A stretch of 64,000 bases of DNA, from positions 73,552-137,551 of the forward strand of contig CATYOF010000004.1 of the NCBI GenBank assembly GCA_958410215.1, written 5' to 3'. The notes beneath the pieces are model-generated. The model was not told where the DNA came from. It saw only the letters and a list, made by a program, of their open reading frames with translations, and made no database searches. This document shows positions 50,633 to 59,243 of the stretch, piece after piece. Made by a program: the position numbers and the translations under genes. Position 1 is the first letter of the stretch. Every line of letters begins with the position of its first letter. This stretch comes from an uncultured Cryptobacterium sp. (GTDB lineage Bacteria; Actinomycetota; Coriobacteriia; Coriobacteriales; Eggerthellaceae).

Positions 50633-51337
50633 ATGAAACCAAACCTTACGCAAGATTCCAGTAAACAGCCATTAAAAGGTACTATCTTTTTTGATTTCGA
50701 TGGCACGCTTCACGATAGTATGGCTATTTATGGCCCTGCGTTTCGAGTAGCGTATGCTTGGCTGGTTGAACAGGGCTACAAGGAACCGCAAGAATTTAGT
50801 GATACCTGGATAAGCCAATGGCTTGGTTTTACCGTTGAGGAAATGTGGACTACCTTCGCGCCTGACCTGCCCGAGACGGTATGGCGGAAAGCAGCCGCAA
50901 TTGTTGGTTACGAAATGGATAGTAGGACACAAAAAGGCGAAGCAAAGCTTTTTGAGGGTATTCCGGAAGCATTAACAGCCCTTCAAAGGCAAGGCTATGA
51001 GCTGGCTTTCTTAAGTAACTGTCGTGTTGCGTATTGCGAGGTGCATCGCGCAAACTTTGACTTGGATCGGTGGTTTAGCGCCTATTATTGCGCCGAGGCT
51101 TTTAACGATATTCCGAAATGGGAAATTTTTCAGCAGGTATCAGGCAATCATTTCCATCCTCAGGTCATGGTAGGGGATCGTTTTCACGATCAAGAAGTGG
51201 CACTAAAGGCAGGTATTCCTTTTGTAGGCTGCGCCTTTGGTTTTGCGCGGGAGGATGAACTGAATCAGGTGGATGCATGGGCATTTAAGCCTGCAGATCT
51301 GCCTCAGGCAATTGCTTTAGCAATGAAGCCTTGCTAA
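50633..51337 (+). CDS. HAD-superfamily hydrolase
   Basis: 234 aa. Motif I FFDFDGTLHDS (about 19-29) with nucleophile Asp, motif II FLSNCR, motif III/IV around KWEIFQ and VMVGDRFHDQEVA. The alpha-helical cap between motifs I and II marks subfamily IA (phosphoglycolate phosphatase/beta-phosphoglucomutase-like). Substrate unknown. It converges on the repressor gene; their ends overlap by 4 nt. Confidence 0.85.
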   Translation: MKPNLTQDSSKQPLKGTIFFDFDGTLHDSMAIYGPAFRVAYAWLVEQGYKEPQEFSDTWISQWLGFTVEEMWTTFAPDLPETVWRKAAAIVGYEMDSRTQKGEAKLFEGIPEALTALQRQGYELAFLSNCRVAYCEVHRANFDLDRWFSAYYCAEAFNDIPKWEIFQQVSGNHFHPQVMVGDRFHDQEVALKAGIPFVGCAFGFAREDELNQVDAWAFKPADLPQAIALAMKPC

Positions 51338-52002
51338 ATTGCCCGTCCATAGGGGACGGTAAACCAAACTGCCTGTCCGATAATTTTTAAGGTGTGCTGT
51401 ATCTTATTGGAATTACGAAATTCTACAGGCTTAAAGGCTGGATCATAAGAATCAGGTATAAGGGCAACGCCGTCATCTAAAATATGAATGCGCTTTATGG
51501 TTGCCGCGCTATTATCAACACTTACTGCATATACTTTGCCTTCGTGCATTTCACGCAAAGTAGGATCAATTAAGGCGTAGCTTTCATTGGGAAGGGTGCG
51601 ATTCATCGATTCGCCTTCCACTTTTAAATAAAATGCCTTGGGATGCTTCTGGTAAATCGAAATAGGAAGTGCATAGTGCTCGTCGGTGGTAAGCATTTCC
51701 AAAGGTTCCCCGGCGGCTATGGAACCAAACAAAGGAACATCGATAACGTTTTCTTTGCGCGTGTTGGGATGAAGAAGAATCTTTTTCGCATATCCCAATT
51801 CTTCACTCATGATGTCATCGGGAACCAGTTCGGGGATAGCTTCAACGATGGCCTGAACGTGTTGAGCATGAGGCGTACTTTCACCTCGTTCCCATGCAGA
51901 AATGGCACTCTGACTAACGCCCGTTATTTTGGCGAATTCAGTTTGTGATAGGCCTTTATTGACACGAAGTGCATGTATGTTGTCACCAATGAAGTTTTGC
52001 AT
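51334..52002 (-). CDS. LexA/CI-type self-cleaving repressor
   Basis: 222 aa. HTH at about 10-65 (IHALRVNKGLSQTEFAKITG, then VSQSAISAWERG). Peptidase S24 domain follows from about 88: putative self-cleavage site Ala97-Gly98 in SIAAGEP, Ser132 in GESMN and Lys170 in ATIKRI. Such proteins cleave themselves when RecA is activated by DNA damage, as phage CI does. Divergent from a Cro-like gene with two matching palindromes between them. No other phage genes are nearby, so it looks like a domesticated switch; an autonomous role is inferred. Confidence 0.87.
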   Translation of the reverse strand: MQNFIGDNIHALRVNKGLSQTEFAKITGVSQSAISAWERGESTPHAQHVQAIVEAIPELVPDDIMSEELGYAKKILLHPNTRKENVIDVPLFGSIAAGEPLEMLTTDEHYALPISIYQKHPKAFYLKVEGESMNRTLPNESYALIDPTLREMHEGKVYAVSVDNSAATIKRIHILDDGVALIPDSYDPAFKPVEFRNSNKIQHTLKIIGQAVWFTVPYGRAI

Positions 52003-52021
52003 GGCTCACCTCACGGAAATT

Positions 52022-52040
52022 CTACCAAATGAACTGGTAG
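52022..52040. promoter_or_regulatory. Operator O1 between repressor and Cro-like gene
   Basis: CTACCA (52022-52027) and TGGTAG (52035-52040) are inverted copies with 7 nt between. It shares TACCA-N7-TGGTA with O2 and lies 20 nt upstream of the repressor start. Confidence 0.7.
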
Positions 52041-52046
52041 CTTAAA

Positions 52047-52081
52047 TTGACAGGCACTTTTTACCAGTTAAACTGGTAAAA
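52047..52081 (+). promoter_or_regulatory. Operator O2 and -35 of the Cro-like gene
   Basis: TTGACA at 52047-52052 is followed by a nearly perfect 23-nt palindrome at 52059-52081 (arms TTTTACCAGTT and AACTGGTAAAA around one base). The operator covers the expected -10, so binding would block the rightward promoter. Confidence 0.7.
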
Positions 52082-52099
52082 AACATCAGGAGGTGAGAA

Positions 52100-52333
52100 A
52101 TGAAAAGCTGGCTCGAACAAGCCCGAATAGCATCTGGTCTTTCGGTGGAAGATTGTTGCAAGGCTTTGTATCAGTCAAGCGATGATTTTCTCACGCGGGA
52201 ACAAAACCCAGGAATGCTGACGCTCAATGAACTTCGTGTTCTGATGAAGCTTTTTAGTTCGGACGGACAACAGCTCGCATGGAACGCGCTGTGCGTAATA
52301 AAACCTTCTTACGTAAAAGGCTTTAAGGGGTGA
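52100..52333 (+). CDS. Small XRE/Cro-like DNA-binding protein
   Basis: 77 aa. A degenerate helix-turn-helix at about 3-45 (WLEQARIASGLSVEDCCKALYQSS, shown as a landmark; LTREQNP follows). Position opposite an S24 repressor across shared operators is the layout of cI/cro. AGGAGG lies at 52088-52093. It may act as the antagonist of the repressor or form a pair with the next gene. Family call modest because the helix-turn-helix is divergent. Confidence 0.6.
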   Translation: MKSWLEQARIASGLSVEDCCKALYQSSDDFLTREQNPGMLTLNELRVLMKLFSSDGQQLAWNALCVIKPSYVKGFKG

Positions 52334-52339
52334 AGCCTT

Positions 52340-52960
52340 ATGGCGGCAGTACCTTTGAATGCAGTCGTTGCTTCTGAATTGGTATCGGTGCAAAGTGCTG
52401 AAGAGCTGGTAATGTATGCGCGCGAACAACGTGCGCGATTTGGGGTTGCGTTTGCGTTGTCTTTGATACGCAAACTGGCAACTGCGCTTCATGAATATCA
52501 CGAATCACAGAAACCCTTGGAAACTTGCTCGGCTTTTGAACGAACCCAGCTTGCCCAGAGGATGCGCGCTAAAGTACAGATCCGTATGCTTTTAAAAGAG
52601 TTGGGAATATGGTGCTACCTTGCCTATACACAAGGTGCAGATGAGCGCTTTCTTAATCAGGCAGAATGGTGTTTAACACGCTTGTGTAACACTTATGGAA
52701 GCGACGTAGAGGCAGAGATGTATCTTGCCTTTACTTTGTGGTCAAAGTGGAACTTACGAAAGGCACAGCCGGGAGATATGAAGCGCTGTTTTACTTTGCT
52801 TTCTCATTGCACAGAAGCGGATCCTTTAGCGGTGTCGCAACTTGATGTGGTGTGGTTTCGTTTAGGGTATCTCTATCAAGCAGGAGCAGGCTGCAAAAAG
52901 AATAAGGATGCTGCGCAGTATTGTTATGCGCAGGCTCGCCAGTATGGTCTAGATTGCTAA
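52340..52960 (+). CDS. Hypothetical protein with C-terminal Sel1-like repeat
   Basis: 206 aa, mostly alpha-helical, Leu- and Ala-rich. The last ~35 residues (VWFRLGYLYQAGAGCKKNKDA, then AAQYCYAQARQYG) match a Sel1-like repeat, a TPR relative that mediates protein contacts. No enzyme motif or membrane segment. It starts 6 nt after the Cro-like gene and is surely co-transcribed, so it is the probable effector of the repressor-controlled cassette. Function unknown. Confidence 0.65.
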   Translation: MAAVPLNAVVASELVSVQSAEELVMYAREQRARFGVAFALSLIRKLATALHEYHESQKPLETCSAFERTQLAQRMRAKVQIRMLLKELGIWCYLAYTQGADERFLNQAEWCLTRLCNTYGSDVEAEMYLAFTLWSKWNLRKAQPGDMKRCFTLLSHCTEADPLAVSQLDVVWFRLGYLYQAGAGCKKNKDAAQYCYAQARQYGLDC

Positions 52961-53066
52961 GTAGACTTGCACTTCTTTTACGACGCGCGTAATGAGTTTT
53001 GTCAGGCGACCTTTCAACCTCTATACTAGAGCAGTACCTATGAACAAAGAAGTGGAAGGAAGCAGA

Positions 53067-54356
53067 ATGCCCACCTATGCGGAAATGGGAAAAGAAGAGT
53101 TAACCACACTCAAAACTGCCCTAACCGAAGAATATGAAACGTATCGTGCCCAGGGATTATCCCTTAATATGGCACGCGGTAAGCCTGGCACCGACCAGCT
53201 TGATTTAAGTATGCCTTTGCTTGACATTATCCCTTCCGATGACGCCTGCAAAGCAGCTGACGGTACCGATATTCGCAACTATGGCGTGGTTGATGGTTTG
53301 CCTGAGGCAAAAGCTCTTATGGCTTCAATGCTTGACGATGAGCCTGAAAACACGATCGTATTCGGCAATTCAAGCCTCAATATCATGTATGACACTGTTA
53401 TGCGTTGTTGGGTGTTCGGAATTCTAGGATCCACTCCTTGGAGCAAACTCGATTCGGTAAAGTTTGTTTGCCCTGTTCCTGGGTATGACCGTCATTTCGG
53501 CGTAACCGAAGCATTTGGTATCGAAATGGTTACTGTTCCTATGGCCGAAGATGGTCCTGATATGGATGCTGTTGAAGAATTGGTTGCTAACGATTCTTCC
53601 TTCAAGGGAATTTGGTGCGTACCTAAGTATTCCAACCCTGGTGGTGTAACGTATTCTGATGAGGTTGTTCGCCGTCTTGCTTCCATGAAATGCGCTGCTG
53701 AAGACTTCCGTATTATCTGGGACAACGCCTATACGGTTCATCACCTCTATGATGATCCTGCACAGCAAGATCAGCTTCTTGATATTGCTAAGGCATGCGT
53801 AGAAGCGGGCAATCCAGATCGTTACTTCAAGTTTGCTTCTACTTCCAAAGTTACTTTCCCAGGTGCTGGTCTTGCTGCTATGGCTGCAAGTGCAGACAAC
53901 ATTGCGGAAATCAAGAAGCGTATGGGCGCTCAGACTATTGGACACGACAAGCTCAATCAGCTTCGCCATGTTCGTTTCCTGAAGGATGCAGAAGGTATTG
54001 CTGCACACATGGCAAAACATGCTGCAATTCTTCGTCCTAAATTCGAACTTGTTTTGAAACTTTTATCTGAGGGCTTTGAAGGAACCGGTTGTGGTTCTTG
54101 GAGCAATCCTCGTGGTGGTTACTTCATTTCTTTCAACGCGCCTGAGGGTACGGCAAAACGCATCGTTGCGCTTGCTAAGGAAGCTGGTGTAACGATGACG
54201 GGCGCTGGTGCAACCTATCCCTATAAAAACGACCCACAGGATTCCAATATCCGTATTGCTCCCACCCTTCCTCCTTTGGATGAACTGGAAGCAGCTATGA
54301 AGATATTTGTTTGCTGCGTAAAGCTTGCAACGGTAGAAAAGCTTTTGGAAGCATAA
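53067..54356 (+). CDS. Aspartate aminotransferase, Rv3722c-like group
   Basis: 429 aa, PLP fold-type I. MARGKPGTDQLDLS (about 35-48), YSNPGGVTYSDE and IIWDNAYTVHHL precede FKFASTSKVTFPG, where Lys261 is the probable Schiff-base residue. The pattern resembles Mycobacterium Rv3722c-type aspartate aminotransferases, which make aspartate from oxaloacetate and glutamate. ATG 53067 is chosen for GGAAGGA at 53054-53060; an earlier in-frame start at 52992 lacks one. Monocistronic with its own terminator. Confidence 0.87.
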   Translation: MPTYAEMGKEELTTLKTALTEEYETYRAQGLSLNMARGKPGTDQLDLSMPLLDIIPSDDACKAADGTDIRNYGVVDGLPEAKALMASMLDDEPENTIVFGNSSLNIMYDTVMRCWVFGILGSTPWSKLDSVKFVCPVPGYDRHFGVTEAFGIEMVTVPMAEDGPDMDAVEELVANDSSFKGIWCVPKYSNPGGVTYSDEVVRRLASMKCAAEDFRIIWDNAYTVHHLYDDPAQQDQLLDIAKACVEAGNPDRYFKFASTSKVTFPGAGLAAMAASADNIAEIKKRMGAQTIGHDKLNQLRHVRFLKDAEGIAAHMAKHAAILRPKFELVLKLLSEGFEGTGCGSWSNPRGGYFISFNAPEGTAKRIVALAKEAGVTMTGAGATYPYKNDPQDSNIRIAPTLPPLDELEAAMKIFVCCVKLATVEKLLEA

Positions 54357-54399
54357 TAAGCTCAGCACTGTAGTTCGCATAACTCAGTCTATATATCAT

Positions 54400-54431
54400 G
54401 CGCCCCTTAAATTCGAGGGGCGCTCTTTTTT
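54400..54431 (+). terminator. Terminator after the aminotransferase gene
   Basis: GCGCCCCT (54400-54407) and AGGGGCGC (54416-54423) form an 8-bp GC-rich stem followed by TCTTTTTT. Confidence 0.88.
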
Positions 54432-54463
54432 ATGAGCAGGCCATGTTTAGTGCTTATAAAAGC

Positions 54464-54514
54464 AAGAAACACGCCATTGATAGGAGAGAGGGTGGAAATG
54501 GCGTGTTTCTTTAT
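54464..54514 (-). terminator. Terminator after the AMACR-like CoA-transferase gene
   Basis: A perfect 15-bp stem pairs 54464-54478 (ending CACGCCATT) with 54497-54511 (starting AATGGCGTG), loop 18 nt. On the minus strand it is followed by GCTTTTAT; a T-rich stretch also follows on the plus strand. Confidence 0.75.
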
Positions 54515-54601
54515 TCGAGGATACGACGGGACTAGGAGCAATCCGTCGCAGGGAGTTGGTGAATTCTTTAAGCGATTTTTAGCGCAATTTAGGTTGTTTT
54601 G

Positions 54602-55771
54602 CTAATCGTTGGTTTTCACCGCGCCTCGCTCAATCATGGCTTGTATTTCAGCATCAGTTGCGCCAAGCCAACTAAGAACGCTGCGGGTAGATTCTCCCAA
54701 TTCAGCTGGTTCTTTTGCGTCCTGCAAATTTGAGCGCATTTCGCCAATAACATGGGGAGTGTTGGTTTGCAAAGCCGTTCCGAAGCGGGGGAAATCCACG
54801 TAGTTCAACATATACGGATTGGTTTCCATAGCAAGTTCAATTGCTTCGGTTTTATTGAGGCAGGGTGCGATAGCGTAGGGCTTATCGGCTAGCCATTCAA
54901 TCCATTCATCATAGGTTTTTGATTTAACCAATTCGACGATAGCTTGATATGCTGTCGGATTTTCTTCGGGGGTATCTTTGAGCATGTTGTATAAGTCGGG
55001 TCGATTGATGTCATCACAGAATTGGTTCCAGTAATTGTGTTCATACAGCCCGAAAGACATCATGCGGCCGTCTTTGGTGTAGTAGATGTTGTATCCCACC
55101 GAAGGATATTCGCGCATTTCTGCGGTAAGTTTTTTCCCGTAGAAGAACCAACGGCTATCAAGCATGGCGTTCCACCACAGAAGGGAATCATACATGGAAA
55201 CATCGATGTGGGTTCCACCTGCTTCTTCTCGTGCAATTAGGCCGGTAAGTGCTCCTTGTAGGCCTACCATTGCTGCAGAAAGATCGGCAGGTTGCAGAAG
55301 CGCAACAGCACCCTTAGTAAGATCATAGTAGCCAGTTTTTGCAACAATATTTATGTCATGAAGGGCATCAAGACTGCGGGGGTCATTTTGCCCGTAGGCA
55401 GAAAAAGAAACGTAGACCAGTTGCGGATTAATTTCGTGAAGTGTTTCGAAGTCTATTCCTAAGCGTTTAGCAACGCCTGGGCGATAGTTTTCTACCAGTA
55501 CATCGGCTTTCTTTATAAGGTCATAAAAACGCTTCTGTACTTCAGGATCTTTAAGATTAAATGAAACGCTTTCCTTGTTACGATTTAGGGCGTAGTGGTA
55601 ATAGCTCTCTCCGTTGATTTGAGGGTGTTCACCACGAACTAAATCGCCAGTCTTGGTGTCTTCCACTTTAATAACGCGTGCGCCCAGATCGGCAAAATAT
55701 AAGCTTACGTAAGCGCCTAGAAGATAGCGCGAAAGATCAACAACAACCAGATTCTCGAAGGGTTTTTGCAT
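54602..55771 (-). CDS. CaiB/BaiF family CoA-transferase, AMACR-like (second copy)
   Basis: 389 aa. NLVVVDLSRYLLGAYVSLYFADLGARVIKVED opens the Rossmann fold; VENYRPGVAKRLGID and VYVSFSAYGQ are family motifs, and LDALHDINIVAKTGYY has the His-Asp of alpha-methylacyl-CoA racemase-like members. It is distinct from the copies at 17588 and 57760, which share a different motif. Depending on the Asp it is a CoA-transferase or racemase. It is the distal gene of a minus-strand cluster with a small membrane protein, MFS carrier and another CoA-transferase. AAAGGAGTT upstream. Confidence 0.87.
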   Translation of the reverse strand: MQKPFENLVVVDLSRYLLGAYVSLYFADLGARVIKVEDTKTGDLVRGEHPQINGESYYHYALNRNKESVSFNLKDPEVQKRFYDLIKKADVLVENYRPGVAKRLGIDFETLHEINPQLVYVSFSAYGQNDPRSLDALHDINIVAKTGYYDLTKGAVALLQPADLSAAMVGLQGALTGLIAREEAGGTHIDVSMYDSLLWWNAMLDSRWFFYGKKLTAEMREYPSVGYNIYYTKDGRMMSFGLYEHNYWNQFCDDINRPDLYNMLKDTPEENPTAYQAIVELVKSKTYDEWIEWLADKPYAIAPCLNKTEAIELAMETNPYMLNYVDFPRFGTALQTNTPHVIGEMRSNLQDAKEPAELGESTRSVLSWLGATDAEIQAMIERGAVKTND

Positions 55772-55884
55772 GAGTAACTCCTTTTGATGTGGGCGAAAAA
55801 GAGCACACGTTTCAAAGGCACCCTGAAAAAGTGCTTATAAAACAGGCAAATGAGAAAATGCGAGTTATCTAATGGGGGATGTAG

Positions 55885-56094
55885 TTAACGTCTTTTAGAA
55901 GATTTCTTTTTGGGAGCAATACCTGCTTGGTTGCGTCCAATGCGACGGAAAAGAATGCTCATGCCATAGCCAAGAATGCCAATCATAATAAGCTGTGCAG
56001 GATTGATACCTAAAATAAGTCCGCCAAGCAAAATTACTGATACGCCAGCATTAAGAACAATTGCTAAAAGACTGAAATCGATTTTGTCGCCCAT
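55885..56094 (-). CDS. Small two-helix membrane protein beside the MFS carrier
   Basis: 69 aa. Two hydrophobic segments (about 6-25 and 28-45) and a basic C-terminal tail (KKKSSKRR). ATG 56094 is chosen because AAGGAAAACC precedes it; an upstream ATG at 56124 would add 10 charged residues. It lies between a CoA-transferase and the MFS carrier on the same strand, so it may be an accessory subunit of the carrier, but no family was recognised. Confidence 0.6.
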   Translation of the reverse strand: MGDKIDFSLLAIVLNAGVSVILLGGLILGINPAQLIMIGILGYGMSILFRRIGRNQAGIAPKKKSSKRR

Positions 56095-56194
56095 GGTTTT
56101 CCTTGTCCCGCCCCTCCCGCGCATTTAAGCAGGAGGGGCGTTTGTGTGAGTGACTACAAATTAGGGGGATACACTTGCAAACTCAGAAAAGTTT

Positions 56195-57589
56195 CTACGC
56201 TTTAGCGTGAATGTGAGCTTCTGCAGCTTCTTTTGCCAACTCTTCGTCGCTCTTATACCAAGTAGCTTTACGAGCCTTATCGCCAGCAAGCCAGGTATAA
56301 ATAAGAAGACCGAAGGTGATAGTCAAAACAATCAGACCGCCAATGAAGAAGCCCGTCCAGCCAAGCTGCTCAGACACTACAGCCCAGCCTGTTGCGCCGA
56401 TAGCGCCAATACCGTTGAAGATCGTGATCATCCAAGAGTAAATCTTGTCGAATTCGCGACCGCCAGCAATCTGACGACATAGGAACGGCAACATGGCAGT
56501 TGAACAGGCGTACGTTAGGCCGAAGAACAATCCGCCGAAGAACATAGGCCAAATGCCTGCTTCGCCAAAGATCTGTGGAATCCACCACATCATCAAAAGG
56601 CCAATTACGCCGCCAAAGTAACCCAGTAACTGTGCGCCGATAAGGGTACGAGATTCGATGAAACCAACGATAACCTTACCGCCAGCCTGGCCACCACTGG
56701 TGAAGGCTTCGAGCGTACCGGAAAGAAGCAGTAAGCCAACGATTGCCTGACCGCCCCAGCCATCATGGCCAAGGAACTGTACGTAGGTAGCGAACAGCTG
56801 AGTCATGGTAGTAAGGGTGTTCAGAAGACCCGCGCCTAATACTAAAGTCCAGAAGAATGGCTTGCGAATGATTTCGGAGCCCAACCAACCAGGTTCAACA
56901 ATTGCTTTCTGCTCTGCTTCTTCAGCAAGTTCTTCTTCCATTGCTGCAGCATCGAGAGGCATACCATAAGGAAGCGTTCCGCATTCCTGCGGGGTGCGCT
57001 TTACGAAGAAAGCAATGAAAGGAATGGTGCCGATGCAGATTGCGATACCGAATACCAAATAAAGGGTACGCCAACCAAGCAGGTCGGGACCAAGAACGAA
57101 CTGGCCAACAATATTCCAAACCATGCCACCAATACCGGTGAAAGCAAAGCACAAACCAGTTACGGTACCGTAGTTGGTGTGGAACCAGCGGCTCAAAATA
57201 CCTGCAGTCATGGTGAATTCGATGCAAACCAGACCAAGACCAATAACGAAGCCTGCTACCCAGTAGCACCAGATGGCAGGATATACGGTAAAGCCCATAT
57301 AGGGGATAGCAACCATCAGTGCTGCAACTACACAAACGGACTTAGCATTGAACTTGTCGAAGAACTTTGCCATAGGCGCTGCACCGATACATTGACCTAA
57401 GTAAACGAAGGTAATGTAGAGCGATACCTGCGAGGTTTGCACACCAAAGTGTTCTGATACAGGACGATAGCAAAGACCTGCAGCAGTAAAGATAATGCCA
57501 ACAGCCGTAAACAGCGTTAAACACATCGTAATAACAACGCCAACGTGCCTCCAGGTAAGGCCTTGTCGCGCAATTTTTTGTGCTGACAT
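56195..57589 (-). CDS. MFS transporter, oxalate/formate antiporter (OFA) type
   Basis: 464 aa, 12 predicted helices. TWRHVGVVITMCLTLFTAVGIIFTAAGLCYRPVSEHFGV and later FTGIGGMVWNIVGQFVLGP resemble the OFA family (OxlT-like), which exchanges carboxylates or their decarboxylation products. Its pairing with two CoA-transferases suggests a carboxylate substrate activated as CoA ester, but oxalyl-CoA decarboxylase is not in the window. ATG 57589 with GGAGGAAAA upstream; an ATG at 57622 adds 11 residues. Confidence 0.82.
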   Translation of the reverse strand: MSAQKIARQGLTWRHVGVVITMCLTLFTAVGIIFTAAGLCYRPVSEHFGVQTSQVSLYITFVYLGQCIGAAPMAKFFDKFNAKSVCVVAALMVAIPYMGFTVYPAIWCYWVAGFVIGLGLVCIEFTMTAGILSRWFHTNYGTVTGLCFAFTGIGGMVWNIVGQFVLGPDLLGWRTLYLVFGIAICIGTIPFIAFFVKRTPQECGTLPYGMPLDAAAMEEELAEEAEQKAIVEPGWLGSEIIRKPFFWTLVLGAGLLNTLTTMTQLFATYVQFLGHDGWGGQAIVGLLLLSGTLEAFTSGGQAGGKVIVGFIESRTLIGAQLLGYFGGVIGLLMMWWIPQIFGEAGIWPMFFGGLFFGLTYACSTAMLPFLCRQIAGGREFDKIYSWMITIFNGIGAIGATGWAVVSEQLGWTGFFIGGLIVLTITFGLLIYTWLAGDKARKATWYKSDEELAKEAAEAHIHAKA

Positions 57590-57694
57590 TTTTCCTCCTC
57601 CTTGTGATGTATATATCGTCATCGGCTAGCAAGTCGCAGCTTGTAAAAGCTTCCCCCATTTGCAAACCTGCTAGCCGGGATGACCCCAAAGGGA

Positions 57695-57753
57695 AATAAA
57701 AATAGAGAGGTGCCGTGGGGAATGTGTGGGAATTGGGTGGACCCGCGGCACCT
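57695..57753 (-). terminator. Terminator-like stem between CoA-transferase and MFS genes
   Basis: AGGTGCCGTGGG (57708-57719) pairs with CCCGCGGCACCT (57742-57753), 12 bp with one G-U pair and a 22-nt loop. On the minus strand it is followed by a T-rich tail (ATTTTTATTT), so it probably reduces read-through into the MFS gene. Confidence 0.65.
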
Positions 57754-57759
57754 AAGTGC

Positions 57760-59040
57760 TTAGTCGCGCTTTGAACGCGGACCGTAGCTTGGCTCGAATA
57801 CCGAATCGGGAAGTGCGGGGCCGTGATAACAGGTCACTGCTTCGCCATCCATGCGTTCGATTTCTTCATCGGAATAGCCGTATTCGCGCATTACAGTTGC
57901 CGTGTCATAACCAATAGGACGGCTTTTATGTAAAACGGGATCTCCCATGCTGTCTAAACGAATGGGAGAGGTAGGAATAGCTTTTTCGCCAAAGGCGTCG
58001 TAGTGTACTTTGCGTAAAATATCGCTTGCATACACTTCTTCGTCTGCCAGGATATCTTCAGGTAAATAAAGCTTTTCATAAGGGATTTCGTTGGCTTTAA
58101 AAATGGGTTCCCATTCAGCCCAGGTCTTGGTAAGGAACTGTTTTTCCATAATGCGGACTACTTCTTCATTTCGTCCTGAACCATCGTTGATTTCGGCATT
58201 TTTGTTGTACCGCTCGTTGCCAACCATGTCATCAAGACCGATAGTGCGCATGGTGTGATCGTAGAAAATATCATAGCTGCCATAGCAGATGATGAACCAT
58301 ACGCCATCTTTGGTTTGGTAGGTGTTGTTGGTGGGGCATGTTACGTTGTAACGTGATTTTGGCCATGTGTCTCCAAATTGAGTTCCTCCAAGCATCATTT
58401 GCATGGGCCACAAAGCGGCATGATGCAAAGTGACGGTCACTTTGTCGCCAACGCCCGTGCGATCTTTGCGAGCGAGCGCAGCCAGAACACCTGCGGTAAG
58501 TGCTAAAGAAGCATTCCAGTCACCCATAGCGGCAGGCCAATTAATGGGTTGGTAGTGTTCTCCTGCTTGAGGTAGGCAGGCAAACCAGCCACCTCGAGCG
58601 GCGTAAGCGGTAGCGTCAAATCCCTTGGTGTCTTTGTCGGGTCCGTATTCGCCATAACCGCGCATTTGTGCCCAAACCAGATGAGGATGGCGTGCATGTA
58701 CGGATTCCCAATCAAGGCCAAGCTTGTTGAGCGCTTTGTCGCGAAAGCTGGTGATTAAAATATCGGCGTCAGCGAGCATTTTTTCCATGAGGGCATGACC
58801 CTCTTCGCTCTTTAAGTTGATGCTCACAAATAGTTTATTCATTGAAGCAAAGTCAAAAGAGGGGTCATCGATATCGGTTTTCTTCATACCAAAACCAGGA
58901 GCGTTCGTGCGATATTCGTCACCTGATTCCGGTTCAATCTTGTATACCGTCGCTCCCATTTCGCCTAAGATGCGAGGGCTAGCAGGTGCAGCAACGTAGC
59001 TGGTCAAATCAATAACCTTAATTCCTTCGAGTCCCTTCAT
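57760..59040 (-). CDS. CaiB/BaiF family CoA-transferase (third copy)
   Basis: 426 aa. GLEGIKVIDLTSYVAAPASPRILGEMGATVYKIE opens the fold and DTKGFDATAYAARGG contains the catalytic Asp. PTNNTYQTKDGVWFIICYGSYD is nearly the same as in the copy at 17588, so the two are paralogues of one subgroup. AAAAGGAGGATTC precedes the ATG. First gene of the minus-strand cluster; the divergent LysR gene with the G11 tract lies 200 nt away and is the likely regulator. Confidence 0.88.
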   Translation of the reverse strand: MKGLEGIKVIDLTSYVAAPASPRILGEMGATVYKIEPESGDEYRTNAPGFGMKKTDIDDPSFDFASMNKLFVSINLKSEEGHALMEKMLADADILITSFRDKALNKLGLDWESVHARHPHLVWAQMRGYGEYGPDKDTKGFDATAYAARGGWFACLPQAGEHYQPINWPAAMGDWNASLALTAGVLAALARKDRTGVGDKVTVTLHHAALWPMQMMLGGTQFGDTWPKSRYNVTCPTNNTYQTKDGVWFIICYGSYDIFYDHTMRTIGLDDMVGNERYNKNAEINDGSGRNEEVVRIMEKQFLTKTWAEWEPIFKANEIPYEKLYLPEDILADEEVYASDILRKVHYDAFGEKAIPTSPIRLDSMGDPVLHKSRPIGYDTATVMREYGYSDEEIERMDGEAVTCYHGPALPDSVFEPSYGPRSKRD

Positions 59041-59243
59041 GAATCCTCCTTTTCATACTTGCTTGCTCATATACCCCTCGTGCAAAACAAGTAGGGCTTG
59101 CGTGATACGCATGGAAACCCTTGAAGCTCTCAAAGGAAGCTATAAGGACTGTTGCGACAATAAAATCCCCGCGGTACTATTTCTGTGCTTAGGCTAAAGC
59201 GCAAAACTTAAGAAGTGTGGATTATAGAGGCAGGAGAAGCGAG

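Noticed and set aside
51334..52960. Prophage remnant
   Set aside because: Repressor and Cro-like genes occur without integrase, attachment sites, replication or structural genes in the flanks; treated as a stand-alone switch.
56195..57589. Oxalate utilisation operon (formyl-CoA transferase plus OxlT)
   Set aside because: The carrier and CoA-transferases fit in outline, but oxalyl-CoA decarboxylase is absent and the transferases lack a specific formyl-CoA signature that I can recognise.
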